From Nanobdellota archaeon (GTDB taxonomy: Archaea; Nanobdellota; Nanobdellia; SCGC-AAA011-G17; GW2011-AR17): a DNA stretch of 6,674 nt. The notes below the pieces were generated by a model, which did not search any database, was not told where the DNA came from, and worked only from the letters and a program-made list of their open reading frames with translations. This document shows, piece by piece, positions 5,234 through 6,674 of the stretch. Position 1 is the stretch's first letter, and each line of letters starts with the position of its first letter. The stretch lies in the NCBI GenBank assembly GCA_030018575.1, contig JASEIA010000081.1, positions 1 through 6,674 of the forward strand, in the 5' to 3' direction. The position numbers and the translations under genes are program-made.

Positions 5234-5310
5234 GTTATGCATAACATAAAATATGTTATATGTAACAGAATAGTATGTTATGTATCACAAAAATTATGTT
5301 ATTTATAACA
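5234..5310. promoter_or_regulatory. Array of four phased palindromic operator-like sites
   Basis: Four dyads of form TGTTA-N4-TAACA occur between the SRP RNA end and the HEPN promoter. They are cGTTATGCATAACa (5233-5246), TGTTATATGTAACA (5254-5267), TGTTATGTATCACA (5276-5289, imperfect) and TGTTATTTATAACA (5297-5310). Start-to-start steps are 21, 22 and 21 bp, two turns of B-DNA, so all sites face the same side of the helix. The array ends 7 bp before the TATA box. It suggests cooperative binding of a dimeric regulator, probably controlling the HEPN/nucleotidyltransferase operon. Confidence 0.65.
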
Positions 5311-5317
5311 GAAAAGC

Positions 5318-5324
5318 ATATAAA
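5318..5324 (+). promoter_or_regulatory. TATA box of the HEPN/nucleotidyltransferase operon
   Basis: ATATAAA is centred 26 bp upstream of the ATG at 5347. Transcription would begin at the start codon, which argues for that ATG over the in-frame ATG at 5275 inside the operator array. Confidence 0.6.
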
Positions 5325-5346
5325 GGTTAGACTCTTCTTGGTGTGC

Positions 5347-5751
5347 ATGACAACAATAGAAGAGCATAAAAAAGTAATCAAAGAAATGGAAGCAGACATA
5401 AACGAGAAAATAAGGGCAAACCTGCTGGTTGAAAGGCAGAAGATAATCGGCTTTGCCGCTTCTGAAGGCTCGGCGAACTTGTTTGCCCTGCTTTTGCATG
5501 CCAAAAACCTTCTCCCTCCTGGCGCAAACATAAACCACCGGTTTTTTGTTTCCAAAAAAAGGGCTGAAGCTAAGTTTAAGGCTAGTTTTCCGCAAAAAGA
5601 CAAAATTCTTGAGCTGATGGTAAACCAGGAAGGGCTGAGGGAAAAATTATGCTATGGCAAGGACAAGAGCGCAAGGCTTGTGGAAGAGTCTGTTAAAAAT
5701 TTCTTTAAATTAAAGTCTGTAATAGAAACAGAAATAGGGGAAGAATTATGA
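5347..5751 (+). CDS. HEPN-like protein, putative toxin partner of the nucleotidyltransferase
   Basis: This all-helical protein has 134 residues. I call it HEPN-like from its size, helix pattern, coupling to a nucleotidyltransferase, and C-terminal block REKLCYGKDKSARLVEESVK (98-117). That block resembles the YG...VEea helix ending many archaeal HEPN proteins. HEPN proteins paired with minimal nucleotidyltransferases (MNT) are often RNase toxins silenced by AMPylation of a Tyr near the RX4-6H motif. Here no RX4-6H is present. The nearest conserved-looking stretch is NHRFFVSKKRAEAKF (63-77), so RNase activity is uncertain. The start is set by the TATA spacing; starting at 5275 would add 24 residues encoded by operator DNA. 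It overlaps the next gene by ATGA. Confidence 0.6.
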   Translation: MTTIEEHKKVIKEMEADINEKIRANLLVERQKIIGFAASEGSANLFALLLHAKNLLPPGANINHRFFVSKKRAEAKFKASFPQKDKILELMVNQEGLREKLCYGKDKSARLVEESVKNFFKLKSVIETEIGEEL

Positions 5752-6383
5752 CAAGGGGCATAATAATTGCGTATGTTTATGATTTTTTATCTTGCCTGTT
5801 TGAGAAAAAGGTGCCTGTAAAAAGAATTATATTGTTTGGCTCTATGGCAAGGGGGGACTTCGACGGGGAAAGCGATATAGACTTGTTTATAGAGCCCAAA
5901 CAGGAGTCCAAAACCAAAGAAATTGAAATGCAGATAAAAGAGATAAAAAAGGAATTTGAAAGCGTAAAGGAGCATACATGGAAGCTGAAGCGCATAGATT
6001 ACCCAATAAGGGAAATTGTTGGCAATTTGGATGCTCCTGTCTGGAAAACATTAAAGCAGGATATAATCAGCAACGGCATTATGCTTTATGGCAAATATGA
6101 GGCGCCGCCAAAGGAAGTAAGGCATTATGCTCTGGTTAACTATTCCTTGGAATCCATGAAACAAAAGGAAAAGATGAAATTCTTAAGGGCTTTGCAGGGA
6201 TATTCAGCCAAGAAGAATAAGAAAGTGTATGCTCAGGAGGGGCTGCTGCAGCGGATAAGCGGAAAAAGGCTTGCAAAAAATATAGTTTTAATCCCTCTTG
6301 AGGAGATGGCGAAGATAAAAGCTTTGCTTGATAAGTTTAAGGTAAATGCAGAAATAAGGGAAGTTTGGCTGAAAAACATCTGA
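5748..6383 (+). CDS. MNT-type nucleotidyltransferase, putative antitoxin, with C-terminal extension
   Basis: This protein has 211 residues. The N-terminal domain is a DNA polymerase beta-superfamily minimal nucleotidyltransferase. GSMARGD at 31-37 is the GSxxRG loop, and SDIDL at 42-46 supplies the metal-binding D43 and D45. A third acidic residue may be D84 in RIDYP or E89. The block VGNLDAPVW...GIMLYG (91-115) closes the domain. Residues 125-211 form a further basic domain (FLRALQGYSAKKNKK at about 144-158) absent from the smallest MNT proteins; its role is unknown. In known HEPN-MNT pairs the MNT AMPylates the HEPN toxin, and this is the inferred role here. Translation is coupled to the HEPN-like gene through ATGA. 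The stop codon ends at 6383, directly before the SRP RNA repeat. Confidence 0.85.
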   Translation: MTRGIIIAYVYDFLSCLFEKKVPVKRIILFGSMARGDFDGESDIDLFIEPKQESKTKEIEMQIKEIKKEFESVKEHTWKLKRIDYPIREIVGNLDAPVWKTLKQDIISNGIMLYGKYEAPPKEVRHYALVNYSLESMKQKEKMKFLRALQGYSAKKNKKVYAQEGLLQRISGKRLAKNIVLIPLEEMAKIKALLDKFKVNAEIREVWLKNI

Positions 6384-6491
6384 AGCAGCATTAACCAGCA
6401 GCCGTGTAGCTTGCGGGTTAGCAGGGCCGAGGAAAGCAGGGGGTTAACCTGTGTTGAGGCATGTAACAATCCCGGGCTTCCGCCGCAATTT
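6384..6491 (+). repeat. SRP RNA 3'-end direct repeat, copy 2 (orphan fragment)
   Basis: This is a second copy of the last ~108 bp of the SRP RNA gene: the 3' edge of helix 8, the 3' strand of helix 5 and the helix 1 closing strand CCGCCGC (6480-6486). It cannot fold into an SRP RNA because the 5' half is missing, and it has no TATA box of its own. It begins directly after the nucleotidyltransferase stop codon. With the intact gene it brackets 5215-6383, as a displaced gene end would in a site-specific integration. Confidence 0.92.
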
Positions 6492-6519
6492 TATGCTCAT
6501 TCTTCGCAGTTTAACGCCC

Positions 6520-6536
6520 TTGTTAACAATTAACAA
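6520..6536. promoter_or_regulatory. 17-bp palindrome, operator 1 of the second nucleotidyltransferase
   Basis: TTGTTAACAATTAACAA is a perfect dyad (arms TTGTTAA/TTAACAA, 3-bp centre). It lies just upstream of the weak TATA element at 6544. The outer half-sites TGTTA/TAACA match those of the HEPN operator array, with a 5-bp instead of 4-bp gap. Confidence 0.6.
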
Positions 6537-6543
6537 ATATGCT

Positions 6544-6551
6544 GTTTTAAG
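6544..6551 (+). promoter_or_regulatory. TATA-like element of the second nucleotidyltransferase
   Basis: GTTTTAAG is centred about 28 bp upstream of the ATG at 6576, allowing a leaderless or nearly leaderless start. The match to consensus is weak, but the spacing agrees with the other promoters here. Confidence 0.4.
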
Positions 6552-6558
6552 CCGATTG

Positions 6559-6575
6559 CTGTTAACTATTAACAG
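6559..6575. promoter_or_regulatory. 17-bp palindrome, operator 2 of the second nucleotidyltransferase
   Basis: CTGTTAACTATTAACAG is a perfect dyad (arms CTGTTAA/TTAACAG) that ends on the base before the ATG. Its centre is 39 bp from that of operator 1, so the pair flanks the TATA-like element. Occupancy would cover the start site. Confidence 0.62.
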
Positions 6576-6674
6576 ATGGAGCAATTGACATCCCAACAGA
6601 GGAAGAGGCTTTTAAGAGAATTGCAGTGCTTGCTAAAAAAGGAAAAGCATCTCGCTGACATCTTTGTGTTCGGC
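6576..6674 (+). CDS. Partial second MNT-type nucleotidyltransferase
   Basis: The ATG at 6576 opens a frame of 33 codons that is cut by the window edge. It begins MEQLTSQQRKRLLRELQ and ends LADIFVFG. A basic helix followed by a strand ending in FG is how nucleotidyltransferase domains of this superfamily lead into the GSxxRG loop, and the first nucleotidyltransferase has the equivalent IILFGS. The next residue is expected to be Ser, but lies outside the window. The promoter carries two perfect palindromes with half-sites like those upstream of the HEPN gene. It could be the antitoxin half of another module, with its partner downstream. Confidence 0.6.
   Translation, partial: MEQLTSQQRKRLLRELQCLLKKEKHLADIFVFG

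Noticed and set aside
5233..5310. The four phased dyads considered as a CRISPR array or replication-origin iterons.
   Set aside because: Units are 14 bp with 7-8 bp gaps, far too short for CRISPR. Only four palindromic copies lie next to a TATA box, with no replication initiator gene, so operators explain them better.
5275..5346. N-terminal extension of the HEPN-like gene from the ATG at 5275.
   Set aside because: The extension is encoded by the operator array and TATA box. The TATA spacing places the transcript start at the ATG at 5347, so these codons would not be transcribed.
6384..6491. A second functional SRP RNA gene.
   Set aside because: The 5' half, the helix 8 tetraloop and a TATA box are all absent, and the sequence before it is the nucleotidyltransferase coding region.

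Overview
The window reads as archaeal, plausibly from a small-genome (DPANN-type) lineage, though the lineage is inference. The evidence is: an archaeal-type 7S/SRP RNA gene with helix 8, 5'/3' end pairing and an upstream TATA box; TATA boxes about 26 bp upstream of several start codons, which implies leaderless mRNAs; short overlapping operons; and an insertion sequence with the archaeal DUF2080 accessory protein. The genes are mostly accessory: Fic, toxin-antitoxin-like pairs, an IS and gene fragments.

Layout. At the left edge is the start of an unidentified minus-strand gene (1-77). A Fic-domain gene (314-1225, minus) diverges from a small unknown gene (1277-1534, plus). One symmetric TATA element lies exactly between their two start codons. 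A truncated chloramphenicol-phosphotransferase-like gene (1578-1925) lacks its P-loop half. A complete 1,494-bp insertion sequence (1964-3457) follows, with 12-bp terminal inverted repeats, a 5-bp target duplication CTACA, a DUF2080 gene and an overlapping DDE transposase. The IS sits just upstream of a two-gene operon (3525-4831) that pairs an antitoxin-like DNA-binding protein with a histidine-rich unknown protein; the two overlap by ATGA.

The most striking region is 4938-6674. An apparently intact SRP RNA gene (about 4938-5214) is followed by a HEPN-like gene and a nucleotidyltransferase gene (5347-6383, ATGA overlap). Then the last ~108 bp of the SRP RNA gene occur again as a direct repeat (6384-6491), starting directly after the nucleotidyltransferase stop codon. 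A second nucleotidyltransferase gene begins beyond this repeat and runs off the window. The HEPN/nucleotidyltransferase pair is therefore bracketed by copies of the SRP RNA 3' end. This is the layout expected of a small integrated element or cassette targeting the SRP RNA gene, but no integrase is visible.

Both nucleotidyltransferase loci carry palindromic operator-like sites with TGTTA/TAACA half-sites. Four sites at 21-22 bp steps precede the HEPN gene and two perfect 17-bp palindromes precede the second gene, so a shared or related regulator is likely. How these genes act together is inferred from HEPN-MNT toxin-antitoxin biology, not shown by the sequence.
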